Counted from the first letter of the stretch, positions 13,606-26,499 are shown. The stretch is DNA of 64,000 nt from Ceratopteris richardii (GCA_020310875.1 CM035412.1:138788669-138852668); one strand, 5' to 3'. Numbers and translations are program-made. The notes: generated by a model not told the origin, from the sequence alone.

Positions 13606-15290
13606 AGCAAATTTCTGGCAACATATTAGTTTAGCTTTATTCGATTACCTTATTATGATAGGCCACTGACTCTGAAGTTTTTGATTGTGATGTAAAAACT
13701 GCAAGACTTATGTGGATTAGTGTGTCAGTATTCAGAAACATTAGCTTTTCACAATTTCATTCCAGTTTTATTATTGTTCAACAAGAGAGTCTACTTTCAG
13801 AATGGATTGATCTGATGTCCCTTGAAACAAATATTTGAAGATGCCATTAAAGAATCCTTACCATGAGCTAGAAGTGTTAAGATCTAAAGTACTTGTGAAG
13901 CTTATGAATGTGTACATCCATTCAGGAAGCTCTTCATCAATGATCAGAAGATTGTTAGGGCTTAATTATGAAATTAAAAATTGTCCATTAACCATATGAA
14001 TCAAGTGAAAACAGCACATTTGGTGTCTTATAAATATGTTAGATTTGAGGCACTCTCTGGAGCATCTCTATGGGCATTGAGCTTGTTTGGCATCCACTTC
14101 ATGTTTCGGGTGGGCTTGGGGACCCTTGTTGCTCTTCTTTTATGCTCGGAACATCCTCTTGGCTGTATTTGTTTACTCAGCTACATCGAAGCATTACATC
14201 AGAGACATTGTATGGAGTTTACAGCTTACTTTCCTTTTCCTTCTTGAGCGATACAAGGGGAAATGTTGTAATGTTCCCACCACAAGAGTAACTTTTGCAG
14301 GTTTTCTTGAATTAATGTTGATGATGATATAATACAATGTTCCCAATCATAACTATGATTTTGTAGTTCGCACATTCTCTTCTCTATAAAACTGTCTATT
14401 CTCTTTCTTTTAGGTCTTGTGATGAATGCATATGTACATCAAGTGCCATGGAATCTCATCTGTGTCTTTATCCATTGCTGCTAGTTACTGTTAGTACTCT
14501 ATTCACTTTCTTTTACCTGTTTTGTTATCGGAATCCTCAGCTATTTTTCTACCATCGCTGCTACTGATTCAATGGTTGTAGTCTTTAAGAAAAAATAATT
14601 TGTAGTTTGAAATCCACACCTGCAATTATCTTGAAGCATATCTGTCATTTCATTATCCAGTAGTATTATTCTGAAATGTCTACTACAGCAGCAGCCTTCT
14701 ATAATATGATTTAGTACGCTAGAAGTAAGAAAGGGAATTGAAATGAGTGGTAGTTTGTGGTCTATGTACATGTTTTCTGCACTAACAACAAGTAGTGCTA
14801 CTTGCATCTATTGATCAAGGTATGTACGCAAAAATTTGAAAGTTTCTGGCCCATCTAAATGTTTTCTGTTATAACAACAAGTATTATTGCTATTTGTGTC
14901 TATGGATGGTGTATGTGCAAATAATTAAGAAATGCCTACATGAAGGGTGGCAATTTTCCCTCTTCATCAAGGGCATCACATTGCCATGTACATATCGGAA
15001 GTAGCAGTAGACCTAAAATATGTGACTGACCATCTGTATATATTGAGTTATCATAGATAATATCAGTCTGTGGGACTGGAGGAGGATTACTAGACTTTTT
15101 TTGGCTGAGTTTTGCCTTATTTCTGGGGTTGCATGTAACTTTCCAGAGGGAAAATTTGCTTGATTTTAGATTTTATTATGCTGCCAGTGTTAATGACGAC
15201 CTCACATCTTAATTTTATTGGTAGATCTGGGCTCTACAAACATCCATATAAAGAAATGATAGACACAGGCTGAGGTCCTTCCTCCTCTCA
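13606..15290. other. 3' flank of agmatine deiminase, no identified gene
   Basis: The first few hundred bases are presumably 3' UTR; I see no strong AATAAA. Between about 13981 and 14335 three frames stay open for 70-90 codons with hydrophobic translations (such as ARNILLAVFVYSATSKHYI), but no splice-consistent gene or known domain emerges. I do not recognise transposon proteins here. Confidence 0.5.
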
Positions 15291-15317
15291 ATATATTAGG
15301 AATAACAACCAAACCCT

Positions 15318-15370
15318 CCCCCCCCCCCCCCCCCCCCCCCCCCCCTTCTCTCTCTCTCTGTCTCTCTCTC

Positions 15371-15431
<61 letters not shown>
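15318..15431. repeat. compound microsatellite (C)n(CT)n(CA)n
   Basis: 28 C residues at 15318-15345, then an imperfect CT run to about 15374, then a pure CA run to 15431. On the minus strand this is a (TG)n(AG)n(G)n tract that follows the SINE-like sequence and is probably its 3' tail. Confidence 0.95.
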
Positions 15432-15432
<1 letters not shown>

Positions 15433-15785
15433 TAAGGGTAACGAACTTCAGATGTCCCTAAGGGTAACATCAACCCAAGAGCTCCCAGCCACACTTAATC
15501 TAATAATAGTCCATGGTGTCAATAAATAGGAGACTTGCTCTCCCGCTCTCCCATCAATTAATCATCAGGTTGTGCAGCACTCATGGAAAGTTACCTCCCT
15601 TCAGCCCTTCAACCATGAACACGTGTATATTGTTGTGGGAGTAGGCGATTGGAGACAATTCTAATAAGTTTGTTCACATTGCTACATATCCCAACATTGA
15701 TGTTCTGCTATGTCTCGTGGGGTTCAAACCCTTGATCGTTAGGCTGCAACTGTTAGGCACCATCAATAAGTCACCTTTGCTCCAC
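15432..15785 (-). mobile_element. tRNA-derived SINE-like element with (TG)n tail, antisense
   Basis: On the minus strand, a box-A-like segment (TGACTTATTGATGG, 15773-15760) is followed 42 bp later by a box-B-like segment (GGGTTTGAACCCC, 15731-15719). That is the spacing of an internal RNA polymerase III promoter in a tRNA-derived SINE head. The body continues for about 290 bp and ends in ACCCTTAATG directly at the (TG)n tract. There is no coding potential. I could not find a convincing target duplication, so the exact 5' end is uncertain. Confidence 0.5.
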
Positions 15786-15789
15786 ATAC

Positions 15790-17080
15790 ATCATGCATGC
15801 ATACGTACATACATTTCATTTTAAGAACGTGTTCCATTATTCATTGTTTACAGGAGACATTTTGTCCAGAGGTAAAGCCACAGCAGGATGTGGTGTGGCC
15901 TAAAAGTTAGTATGATTAGTGAGCGGTTTAAGAGAATGAATATCTAGTGCCAAGGCTGATGCTACAAGTGAAAGCGGTTGCTGAAGCACATTGAGTGGTT
16001 TGATATGAGAAAACGATCCCCTTCTCTCAAATATGAGTGCATTCTAGGACTGCCAATAAACCAAAGAACAGGAAAATGCAGACAATCAGCAATCCATGTG
16101 CACGCAGCAAGTGCTTTGGAGTAGAGACCAAAGGGTATGCAAAAAGTGAAGATGTAGGAAAAACAAAAATAAGCTAGCGCAGAAGATACACTTGCTATAT
16201 TGTATGGACGATTTGCACCAGGTCAGTGATTACATTCATGAACCAATACTGAGGTACAAGCTTCTTGGCAGAGGAAATAAATGATTCGTGACAATTTGAC
16301 ACTAAATCCAAGTTGCATATAAACTCTCAAAAAGCAATGTCAAATGCCTTATTGAAGTCTATTTTCATCGTGAGCCTATTATATTTTTCTTGTTGAGAAA
16401 ATTCCAAGGCAAGCATGACAGTAAAGGTAGTACACAAATGTATTGTCCATTGGGATATCCGTATTGGGTTGAATGATTGAGGTCATATAAAGTTTGTTAC
16501 AAAGCGATGGCGAAAACCTTAGAGACAATTTGATATATGATTCCAAGTAATAGGCCTTCAAACCGGAAGTATAGTAGGTTCTACCTTAGGGATAAGGACA
16601 ACGATACCTTGTTTAGCAAACACCAGGATATGTTCATCTAATCCATATCTCGTACCTACATCTGTTGAGTTGTCACGTAATAAATGACATTCTTTGGATA
16701 GCCCATTCGATCAATGAGTTTTATTATCTTCCAAATGCTTGAAAGGGAAAAGAAACTCATCCTCATTCAAAGCCTTTTCCAGGGTGATGCAAAGAAGAAG
16801 ATGAAGATGCATATACGAAAACCTAAGATTCAATGCATTTTGCAAGGATTGGCATGTAGAATTCCTAGCACCTAAAACCTTAAAGTAATAAGAAAAGCAT
16901 ATTCGAAACAAAGTCGAAGTATTTGTAATCTATTTGTTCCCATGGGAGAGTACCATAGGTGTAAGTTTTGTCTTTTCAAGGACATGCCAAAAGAATTTCT
17001 TGGAGGAGCAATCAATATTTGGATGCTCAAAGTAGTGAATAAGTAACTATTTCTTTTGCAATTCATAAAGACTATGTAGT
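15790..17080 (-). pseudogene. decayed LINE reverse transcriptase, antisense
   Basis: Minus-strand frames concatenate to an L1-type RT N-terminal region. There is a linker like those before RT block 1 (EDEFLFPFKHLEDNKTH near 16760, then IDGLSKE), then KQGIVVLIPKVEPTILP near 16600, RPITLLGIIYQIVSKVFAI near 16530, a degenerate Q-GY-NGQYI block near 16450, and KIDFNKAFDIAF near 16350, which holds the first RT aspartate region. Several stops and frameshifts interrupt it. The YxDD block is not recognisable, and sequence below about 16280 is too decayed to assign. Confidence 0.6.
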
Positions 17081-17089
17081 CAGTAGTGT

Positions 17090-17716
17090 GTTCTATCTAG
17101 AATTTGGACACATGTTGAAGTGTCCAGAAGCACAAAAATATGATGGAAGAAAACAAGAAGATAATTTAAAAACCCTAATGACAACTATGGTCACAATCTT
17201 CTATGAAAAATGGGTCTCAATGTTATTACTCGCTCTTGAAAGAAACATGAGTCTGAAAACTTGGTCTTTAACACAGCACCCGAAAGTAGCACATGTACAA
17301 CTAAGCATTTGGTTGGGTTTCTCAAGTACCTCCATACTATCCAATTTCTTCAATCGGCTTCGGTTAGTATAGATCATCTCCTCCCATTCACAAATGTAAA
17401 CTAGTCATTAACATGCACGCTTCAAAGGTTTCTAGCTACTATGTAACTTTGTTTGTTGGTCTCTCTTCCTCATTAAAAAAAAAACTCTTCTATCAAATAA
17501 TAAGGGTAAAAAGACCATGACTGCTTCCACTTCAAATGTTCCTAGCTGCCTAGTTGTAAATTTACAATAGCCTATTTCTATGGATGATATGGAGTAGAGG
17601 ACAAGTTAGATTTCCTTTTTGGATACACTTTTGTGTTAGAAACACACATTTGAATGTGAATTGTAATTATACTAAGGAAGAACCATTATTAATGCAAGAG
17701 AAACGCCACCTTTGAC
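17090..17716. other. unassigned sequence between LINE fragments
   Basis: A 94-codon plus-strand ORF at 17088-17372 has no recognisable motif and is probably fortuitous. The rest shows nothing I can identify. Confidence 0.4.
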
Positions 17717-18290
17717 ATGGCTATCCTCAAGATGGTCAAATCGAATGAACAAGATCTTGGAATCTGTATCAAATGGAAAATGGTGTGGATTAAGATTTTT
17801 CTGCATAATGTAAATATACAAGGTCTTGAAACACGTATAGAAAAGGTCTTCAACATTGTACCAAGTGGAAAATGGTTCGAAATTGGAGTCATAGTAGAAA
17901 GTAAATGTCATTTGCCTCCAACAACATAATATGAATCATAAGAAAGAAGTTATCAAATTGACCATTGATTCATGATTGTCCATTCAACACTGAACTCATT
18001 GTTGTATTGGTTGCAATATCATTATGGTACGTACTTTTTAAACCTCCATTCTATTGAAGGGACCCTCAAATTACTCATTTGCTCCTTTTGATATCTAGCT
18101 TTGTTCTATATTTTGGCGAATCTTTATGGATATAACTACTTCACGATCATTCCAAGTATTGATATGATTTAGCCTCTTTTCTCTTATTGTATACATATGA
18201 GCCTATATGCGTTGTGGGAGACTTTAACATAGTCAACTGATTCGAGGAAATTGAAGGGATTCGTGCAATGAGAGAATGCTTAGCATGAAT
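17717..18290 (+). pseudogene. decayed LINE endonuclease (APE-type) fragment
   Basis: Plus-strand reading gives NVNIQGLETRIEK near 17810 and IGVIVESK near 17885, resembling the first two motifs (WN-RG, E-K) of the apurinic-type endonuclease of L1 LINEs. Near 18080-18270 shifted frames give APFDI, LYFGESLWI and PICVVGDFNIVN-FEEIEG, whose GDFN is a diagnostic motif of the domain. Stops and frameshifts are frequent. It is opposite in orientation to the LINE RT at 15790-17080, so the two are separate insertions or an inverted pair. Confidence 0.55.
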
Positions 18291-19849
18291 GTATATGTAA
18301 ACCAAGATGAATCTAGGCAAACCCCAAATTCACCCGAAAATGAAAGTTCAATTATAAGCTAATGGTAGTCAAATACAAGATCATCATGAGCTAGTCCATC
18401 ATGAAGCCTAGCATGGTATCCAAGCCGAATATAGAAATCAAAGTGAATGCATACTCGAGAGGGTATGCACACATACCCACTTGTCCCAACTCGACAAAGA
18501 TTCCATATCTACTAATGCAAAAAACATAAATTCCAACAAAAATCTAGGAAAATCCCAAGTTCACCCTAAAATTGAGGTGCATCTTTAAACTCATGGTTAT
18601 CAACTACAAGATAATATAGCTATCAATTCCATTATGTAGAGTATCGACTAAATAATATGACATCCCAACTAATGTCATCAATGACCAATAGTGGTTACTA
18701 AGAATAAATAGGTTCACACACACCATGAGCATGAACTCACAAAAAGGTTTCCAATTGAGTTTCTATCACTTCTAATAGTGATGAACAAAGTCATAATGAA
18801 GCCTAGCACAAGATGCAAGCTAAAGACAAAAAATCTACAAGTAACAGTGTATCTTAACAAGGGGTTTTCTTAACTTATGTTTATTGAAATAACCCTCTAC
18901 CCACATATACACATTTCATTTGTGCTCACAACAATGTGCCTAGGCTCATTATGATAGTATTTATCACAATGGTGTTCTTGTTCATTTCATTTGGATATAA
19001 TAGTTGTGCAAGATATTTACTCGAACCCAGCAGTCCACCTTCTCTCTTGCATATATGTGATCATTAACCCCTTTTTCACCATGCAAAACGTTCCTATAAG
19101 TCTTTACCCATCAATATCTCTTTGTTTAGGTAGCCCCTCTTACGAAAATAAATTCTCAATTTGATTGGAAAATCTTTCCTTAACCCTATGCTCCCATCAT
19201 GCATTGGTAAGATGTCATTTTTAAGATGAAATCTACAAGGGAATACTTAAATTAAACCACCAAATGAGGGGAATCCATGATGATATGGCCTTATATCATT
19301 GTTTGTGGTAGTTTGAGAACAAATTCCTATGATCCCTATCATGAGGTTTATACTTTCTAATTGATTCTATTTGAAAAAGTCTCCAATTTCCAAGAGATTT
19401 GTACAATTGAGTCGAGCTTACCTAGCATATACAAAACAATACCTGTGTAATGAAATTCAAACATTTTGCTAGAAATTTTTTCATGCTCTTGAAAGATTTC
19501 AATTTCTTTTTTAATCATCCATCGATATTTCTTGCATTGGAAAAGCAAGCAACATTGCGGTGTGGGGAGAAATCTTCATGACCTTTGTGGATCAATAATA
19601 GTAGCACCTTGTGCCACTTAATTCATGCCTTTTTTCCCATGAGCTCTATCTATAGGGGATTCTAGAACACCCTCATAACAAGAATTAATACGATCAATGC
19701 AATATTCATATCTTGATAGGGTTGAATAATAGTTACAAGGGTCAACAGAAAACAAATCCAAAGAAAGGAGTTAAAAGAAGCAAGGAGATGGAAACATTAT
19801 GCAGATCCAACAAAGAATAGGCCTAACCAAATTTTCATAAAGTATTTTC
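18291..19849. other. unassigned region with a diverged internal repeat
   Basis: A block beginning atctaggcaaaccccaa at 18311 has a diverged partner at 18542 (offset about 231 bp), visible over about 90 bp. No coding frame or known element is apparent up to the gypsy LTR. Confidence 0.4.
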
Positions 19850-20355
19850 AATCAAGAGTGATTTTTATCACTACACCAACATTGTAAATACCGTTTTTGA
19901 TAGTTTCAATTGCATTTTGCTCAAGTTGAGGAGTCCTCAAGCTTGAGGAGCACCAGAAGTAGCTACATACCAATTTTCATAATTTTTAGATTCTATTTGA
20001 GCCTCAAATAAGCCTTGGAATCTATTTTTTAACTAGGCCGGACACTAGGTTTGGACAGGGCCAAAGCTAGTAAAAAACTATAAAAAGAGCTAGAGAGGTC
20101 ATTTTTGAGGTTAGCTTGATAGAGATTAGAGCTATTTCAACTCGAGATCTTCTGTAATTGAAAGCACTCCATTGTTCCTCTCTTTTTTCTTGCCTTATGT
20201 GTGTGTGTGTGTGTGCATGCTAGTGTGCTTCTCACTCACGCACTTGTGCCTTCACTTGATCATGGTCATCATACCAGTTCTCACATCTCCACGGATTGAC
20301 ATTTATGAGGTGGATCTCCTCACATTGGTACTTGTGATTGTGCTAGAGTGACACC
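19850..20355 (+). repeat. 5' LTR of gypsy element 1 (plus strand)
   Basis: Identified by position just before a gypsy-type primer-binding site and by homology to an antisense LTR split across 33799-34085 and 28425-28707. Shared blocks include gtgattttyatcact, gagcttgaggag-like sequence, taatttttaact and aaaaactataaaaagagc, which looks like the core promoter. It contains a short (GT)n at about 20200. The left edge is approximate; the right edge is near gctagagtgaca. Confidence 0.65.
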
Positions 20356-20358
20356 AAA

Positions 20359-20376
20359 TTTGGCATCATTGTCTGG
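20359..20376 (+). promoter_or_regulatory. primer-binding site of gypsy element 1
   Basis: TTTGGCATCATTGTCTGG is a mutated form of the TGGCGCCGTTGCCGGGG-like sequence found after the 5' LTR of many plant gypsy elements. Two former CpG sites appear changed, in line with methylation decay. Confidence 0.6.
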
Positions 20377-21560
20377 AAGCAAGCTTCGAGGACGAGTGTG
20401 TGATGGTAAGACGTAGAGTTGTGACATTGGAGTCATAGGTAATTTCTTTAGTTTTCACTTTTGCTTATTTTTTTCATCATCACCATCATCATCCTCACCA
20501 TCTCCCACCTCGTCTATTGTGACAAACACCCATCTATTGCAAGAGATAGCCATGCACAATAGAGATCGCCTATCACGATAGACACCCATTTATTGCGACA
20601 AACAGACAATTTCAAAAAAAATTAAGGTGTTATTTTTTTGAAAATTAGGGCTAAAAATTAGCATTTTTAAAGCTCCTGTACCTACACAATTACAGAGGCC
20701 TTAGACAAATACACAAATATCCTAAGAGATCCTGTTTGCCTGCTTGAACCCCCAGATCCTTGAATTGACATAACTTTTTCATATGGAATCCTTTTTTGAG
20801 CTCTAGATGACATTGGAAAGCTCGTTTTGAAGTTGATCCTCAAGTGGGATTAGGAAACCAAGGGAGCTCTAGAGAATTTTTGTGCAATGCAAAGGGGGAA
20901 AAGAGGGTTTTTAAACAAAGTCTAAATAAAAAATGTCTATCAATTTGAGTTAAAAATTGAGCTAAACTTGGAACTTTTACAGGATCATTAAGAGCTCTTC
21001 AAGAGACCAAAGCAAGGTGCTAGGATGTGCAAGCTTGGGAACGTGCATCCTGGGCATACAAGTGCAACCAAGGAGAAGCGACTTGAGGTTTGAAAATCAC
21101 TCAATCCCCTTTGTCAATTTTTAGCATAGGCTTAGCATGATTAGTGGTTTTGATTGATTAGAGGCACAATAGGAAAACTCAAGTTCTAAGATACTTTACA
21201 TTCTCAAGTTTAAGAATAGGTTAATTGCAGCCAAGGGACAACTTAAGGGAAAAGAATTTAATATGATTGGATGAAGAACATCAAGTACGAAAAACCTAAA
21301 TGCTCGTGACGATGCATATTTTAGAAACAAGGAAATACATACTAAAGAAACTAAAAGAAACAAGTGATTGATATCAAGGAATCAACAACGTGATTGTACA
21401 AGGGTCACTAGGCTAATCAGTAGGGCATATGAACCTTAGATCAGGCAGACACCTAGGGAGAGATTGATGAAGTGTTGGATCATCTGAGGCTAGTATCAAC
21501 CATACAGCTAGGTCATGGGCCCAACAATTTAGTGATCATCCCTACATACTCAATTTGGAA
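20377..21560 (+). other. leader of gypsy element 1
   Basis: About 1.2 kb between the primer-binding site and the first gag codons. It holds a (CAT)n-rich patch near 20470-20500 and partly repeated caCCCATyTATTGC-like phrases near 20520-20610. No ORF of note. Confidence 0.5.
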
Positions 21561-23531
21561 ATGAGTGATTCAGAGATGTCCTTTAACATGGAACAAATGG
21601 TAGGTAGTGCAAGCACAACCTATTTACAAACACCCGAAGGACCCTATAAGACACCGTTGGAGTATATTAGCTACACGCATCTATGAGGATGATCTGAGGC
21701 GATCAATTGTCCAACTCAAAAATCCCAATCAACCCTTCAGACTTGAACACCTAGTGGTTAAATTCGAAGAGGGTTCGTATATTGATAAGCAAGGAACCAT
21801 GTATGTGGTCACCAACTTACCAGACATGGCATATTGGAAATATCATTCCTAAGAAAGAGATATGAGACCTAGAGCAAGAAAACCTAGGGTGAGAACCCAA
21901 GACTCCTCGAGCCAAGTCTGTCTTGACCAGAGTGATTACCCTAGAGTGGGTTCCCCAAGACAACAAAAGCATAGAACTGTTCTTGAATAGAGAACTAGAG
22001 GAGGCTTTTTTGAGGTTCAACTCATATCAACTTAGCAATATAGGCAGAGTCATCATCTACAAGTTCAAAGATCCAAAGATACCATGTCTATTTGGATAAC
22101 ATGTTGCAGTGAATATTCTCAGTAATAGAGCATGGTAGGCATGCATACACTTGGAAGGGTGAATTGATCTTCCCTCCATCAAGATCTAATGTTTTCCATG
22201 GCCTCCAAGGAGCAGGATCATCCTAGACTCGTGAAACCTAGAGGGAAAGAGCTAGAGAGAGACCTGAAGTGAGCTTTGCAAACCACTTAGGAAGAGAGCA
22301 GTCATGATTAGGTGTAGAAAGAACAGATTAGGAGAGACATATAAATCCAAGACATCAAAGAGGCATGGATGAGTTTCCCTTGCCTATACCTAGAGAGATG
22401 CTCTATTCCAGAGTTATCCATACTAGCCAAACAAGTGGCTTTATTCCTAGATGGTTTTTTAAGTACCAAATTGAGATCCTATGTGTACTTGAAGGACCCT
22501 AGATCCATAGAACAATGTGTACGTATGTGCATAGACATTGAGGATAATTTGGGTGAAGAATTGGAGATTCCAAAAAACTATAAAGATTCAGATAGCTCTA
22601 GTAGCCTCAGCTCCAAATCATCTATATCTATTGAGGAACTTGTGGAGAAGGTAGCTCAGAAGTTAGGTGTGTCTAGCAAATAGACGCCTAGATTTGTCTT
22701 GATAAAATGATGTTATACTTATGGAGAAGACCATATGGCTAATGTGTGTACAATCATGGCTCAACCGAAGTGAACCCTGATCGTCAATATTACACAATAG
22801 AAAGAATGTATACTAACCACACTGCACAAGATTGCCCATATAATAAGGAAGTGGTTAGGCAAAATTATCCACAACCATATCCACAACAGGGGAGATATCA
22901 GAATTAGTATCCACCACAATAGTATGTTAGGCCCCAACAACCATATCAGGCACCCTATTAAGCTCAAAAAAGACCTCAACCGGTGCTAGTTCAACAACCT
23001 CCACCTCCAACCAAGGTGATCCCAATGAAGTATGTAGCAGCTGAAGAAAATTTGAATAAAGCCTTAGTGTCAGCATCACCGTTGATTTCAAAAAGTGACC
23101 CGAATAATCACAGTTTTGACTCGACTCATGTGAATAGTCCACCGGATTACTATATGGAGTCACCGGAGCATAATGAGATTCACCCCTACAAAAATCCTAG
23201 CGAACCTACTTGGGAGTCAGAATATGCTTATGTCATGTATGCAAATGCTAACTCTAGGCCCCAACCTAGACAGATAAGACCCCCATCACCTAGAGGACCA
23301 TGTTATAGATGTCACGGAGATCACTTCATTCGTGATTGCCTTGTATTTGCACCTAATCAACCGCAATTAGTGACAATTCACAGTTTTTGTCCTAAGAGCC
23401 CAAACAATATGCTAAAGATCACCCCCATCAATGTTATTGGGTTAGTAGTAGATTCTAATGGAAGTGTGACTCCCACTGCCCCAGTGGAAGTAGTCACCAT
23501 AGCTCAAGATTACAGCAAAGCCAAGTCTTAG
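21561..23531 (+). pseudogene. gypsy element 1 gag
   Basis: A candidate start at 21561 (MSDSEMSFNMEQMVG) runs 41 codons, then a frameshift near 21670 leads into RIYEDDLRRSIVQLKN and VVKFEEGSYIDKQGTMYVV. The capsid-like middle resumes at about 22360-22680 (TKLRSYVYLKDPRSIEQC, IEDNLGEELEIPKNY). The C-terminal part (22983-23531, open) is proline-rich and carries a zinc knuckle, CYRCHGDHFIRDC, with spacing C-x2-C-x3-H-x4-C, one residue short of the classical knuckle but usual in related plant gypsy gags. The knuckle residues are intact while other parts have stops. Confidence 0.7.
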
Positions 23532-24883
23532 GTCAAGAAAAGAGTTCTAAGGTTAGTGAGACTAAGAGTCTAACTTAGAAAGGGACAAGAGCTTGGAAAG
23601 ATAGCCGAGAGAGATGAAAAGACAATGGTCGAAGAAGATGAGCAAACTTAAGGAAAGTGCACACACATCACCACCACTACTATCACCATCACCTTTTAAT
23701 CCACCTCATGTAACCCCATCACCACCTAGAGTAGGATCAGTCTTAGTGGATCCCACTCTCGAGGATTTAGACATGACGCTTAAAGCATATCAGGCCAGAA
23801 TTCAAGAAGGGCCAAATGTGATAAAACATGAAAAGTGTTACCCTAGGGCTGACCTAGAAATTGAAAGAACAAAGCTTTGTGCAAAAAATGGTAGAATCGG
23901 CCCAAACTATGTTTGAGGCCAGACGTCTTTCTAACTGCGCAACCTTAGCAAAGACACAGTTACCCTTTGACGGATTATTAGAAAAGTTGGAAAAGATGAC
24001 AACCAAGTCAAGGAAGCAATATACATCACAAGTGAGTAACATCAGAAGTTAAAAGGATAAGACTTCCTCCCAAGGATGCTTACATTCCCAACTCCACTGA
24101 GTCAGGAACCTTTGCTTCTGTAAATCATTACTCACAAGAATTTCTAAGAGAAACTCAAGAAGAGAAATGGGCAAAAGAAGGTGAAAATCCTCCTCCCATT
24201 GAAATTGTGGATGACCTACATGAACAATACCCACAAGGTATTCCTTTTATTTATGGAGAACAAGAGGATGCCCATTCAAGTGAACAGTTGGACTCTGAGC
24301 CTAACTCCATACAAGAATTGCCTCATTTCATAGGTCCATGGGAAGTAAAGTCTACCTGTATGAGAGCGCCCACTGTCATGGTAAGAAATGAAGACTCAGT
24401 CATACCCAGAAATACTGAGGTAGTAAAGAACACTAAAGTGAGCTACTCAAGGCTAAACTAGAACTATGGAAACACATAGCCAACTAAGTTCCTGAAGTAG
24501 AAAAAACTCATTCTCAGGTAGGCTCACATAGAACACTGCCAAAAATACACTTGGATAAGATAGGAGACATGAGTGAAGGAGAAGAAGGAAACACCTATCT
24601 CCCTATCACTCATCAAGGTTACACAACCAAGGCTATTTTGGAATCAAGTGCAGGAGTTGCCATTGCTAGCACTTCCCTATGGAAGCATTGGGGGAAACCA
24701 TCAGAAGAAAAATACATGTACATAGTAGAAGCTCACCCTCAAGGACAAGAAGAGCTTATGAATGATGTGAGGTTAGCCACACAGGTAACTACCAAGAGTG
24801 AAGGTAAGAAAAGAAAGAAGAGAGAACCTCCACTAGAAGAGGAAGAATCTTTATTTGAGGTTACTGAGAATTTTAAGAAGTAA
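23532..24883 (+). pseudogene. gypsy element 1 gag-pol linker and protease
   Basis: After a proline/serine-rich linker (SPPRVGSVLVDPTLEDLD near 23730), the protease region lies at about 24550-24760. GYTTKAILESSAGVAIA replaces the usual KA-L-DSGAG, so the catalytic aspartate is glutamate and the DSG is lost. SLWKHWGKPSEEKYMYIVEA follows, as in related pol proteins. The last part (24770-24883) is a K/E-rich spacer before RT. Confidence 0.65.
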
Positions 24884-25009
24884 GAGATTGAGGATAGGAG
24901 AGTCATGATCAGAATGCCTAAACGAGAAGCACTCACAAGAGTGACCTATGATAACAAAGAAACAACTCAAAAAATTATTGTGACCATAGAAGAAGGTGAA
25001 GAATGATGC

Positions 25010-26440
25010 ACATACATAGGACATGACCTAATTGAAGTAGAGGAAAAGGAGTTAATTGATTTATTAAGGGAATATAGAGATGTGTTCGCATGGAGTTACA
25101 AGGTCCTAAAAGGTGTAGAACCTGAAATATGCTCACATAAAATTCCCATGACCTCAGAAGCCAAACCCGCCAAGTAGAAGCCATACACATATAACGGTAG
25201 TTATGCCACCAAGATCAAGGAAGAGATAGATTGATCGGTAGAAGCTAGATTTATCTATGAAATTGAGCACACTGAAATGGGTGTCCCTCATCGTAGTGGT
25301 GCTCAAGAAGAATGGCAAGCTACATGTATGCATTAACTTGAAAAAGGTTAACGCAGCCACTATTAGAGATATTTATCCACTTCCTATCATTCAGCGTCTA
25401 TTGGAAAGAGTAGCAGGCAAGGAAGTATACAACTTCCTTCATGGGTTCTCTGGCTGCAATCAAGTGGCCATTATCCTAGAAGATCAACATAAGATGGATT
25501 TTTCCATAGAGTGGGGCATATTTGTATTTCAAGTAATGCCCTTTGGGCTCACCAGTGCGCCAACTACCTTCCAAAGGTTGATGTGTCATGTGTTTAAAGA
25601 ATTCTTGCGTAAAAACTTGGAAGTCTATGTGGATGATCTATGTGCTCATGCCAACATTAGACAAACACATATACGTGAGCTAAGGCAAATCTTTGACAAA
25701 TGTAGAGAATATCAGGTCTATGTGAACCCAAAAAAGTGTGTTTTCATGGTCAAGAAAGGCAAGATTCTAGGACACAGTGTCAAAGAATGGAATATCCACA
25801 AATGAGGATAAAGTTAGAGCAATTACAGAGCCACCTATCCAGAGAATGTCAAGGAAGTACAAGCTTTCATGGGGCATTGCGGATATTATCGATGTTTCAT
25901 TCATATGTATGCAATCATTGCAAAGCTTTTGTACACCCTTTTGACTAATTTTGAGCAGATGGACAAATGTGAAAACTCCTTTAATGATCTTAAGCAATGA
26001 TTATATTCAACACCAATCTTGACTACTCTAGATTGGAATAAGCCATTCCATGTTCATGTGGATGCATCTAATTATGCTATTAGGTGTGTACTAGCACAAC
26101 CTACTAGTGAAGGAAACATGGATCTTCCAATAGCTTACGCAAGTAGACAATTGAATGCGGCTAAATGAAATTATACCACTACCAAAAGAGAGGGATTAGG
26201 AATGGTATACGCTGTTAAAAAGTTTAGACATTATTTTCTTGCAAATAAGTTTAATTTTTACAGACCATCAAGCATTACTCTATCTAGTGAACAAACCTTG
26301 CAATACTAGTAGATTAGTAAGATGGTTCCTCTTACTAATGGAATATGACTTTGAAGTTGTGGTTAGGAAAGGTAGGACTCACCTTAGGGCAGATCACCTT
26401 TCTAGACTAACTTTAGCAGAGTCTCCTCAAGGAGCATCAA
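25010..26440 (+). pseudogene. gypsy element 1 reverse transcriptase and RNase H
   Basis: The RT N terminus (REYRDVFAWSYKVLKGVEPE near 25070) is followed by the open block 25257-25805: VVVLKKNGKLHVCINLKKVN, FSGCNQVAIILEDQHKMDF, VMPFGLTSAPTTFQRLM, and the catalytic YVDDL at about 25629. The connection domain (MGHCGYY near 25868) and RNase H follow in shifted frames: HVDASNYAI near 26050, KREGLGMVYAVKKFRHYF near 26190, and TDHQALLYLVNKPCNTSRL at 26260, which supply the D, E and D positions. Several stops break it. Confidence 0.8.
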
Positions 26441-26499
26441 ATGAACTTCCTGATGCTTACTTGTTTAACCTAGAAGTAGTGCTTGAATGGACCAAGAAT

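Noticed and set aside
13981..14335. Three overlapping 70-90 codon hydrophobic ORFs downstream of agmatine deiminase
   Set aside because: Mutually overlapping frames with no recognisable domain or splice structure. I could not decide that any is a gene.
15202..15432. ORF of repeated V-C and R-E with a G-rich centre
   Set aside because: It is the translation of the (TG)n(AG)n(G)n microsatellite on the minus strand.
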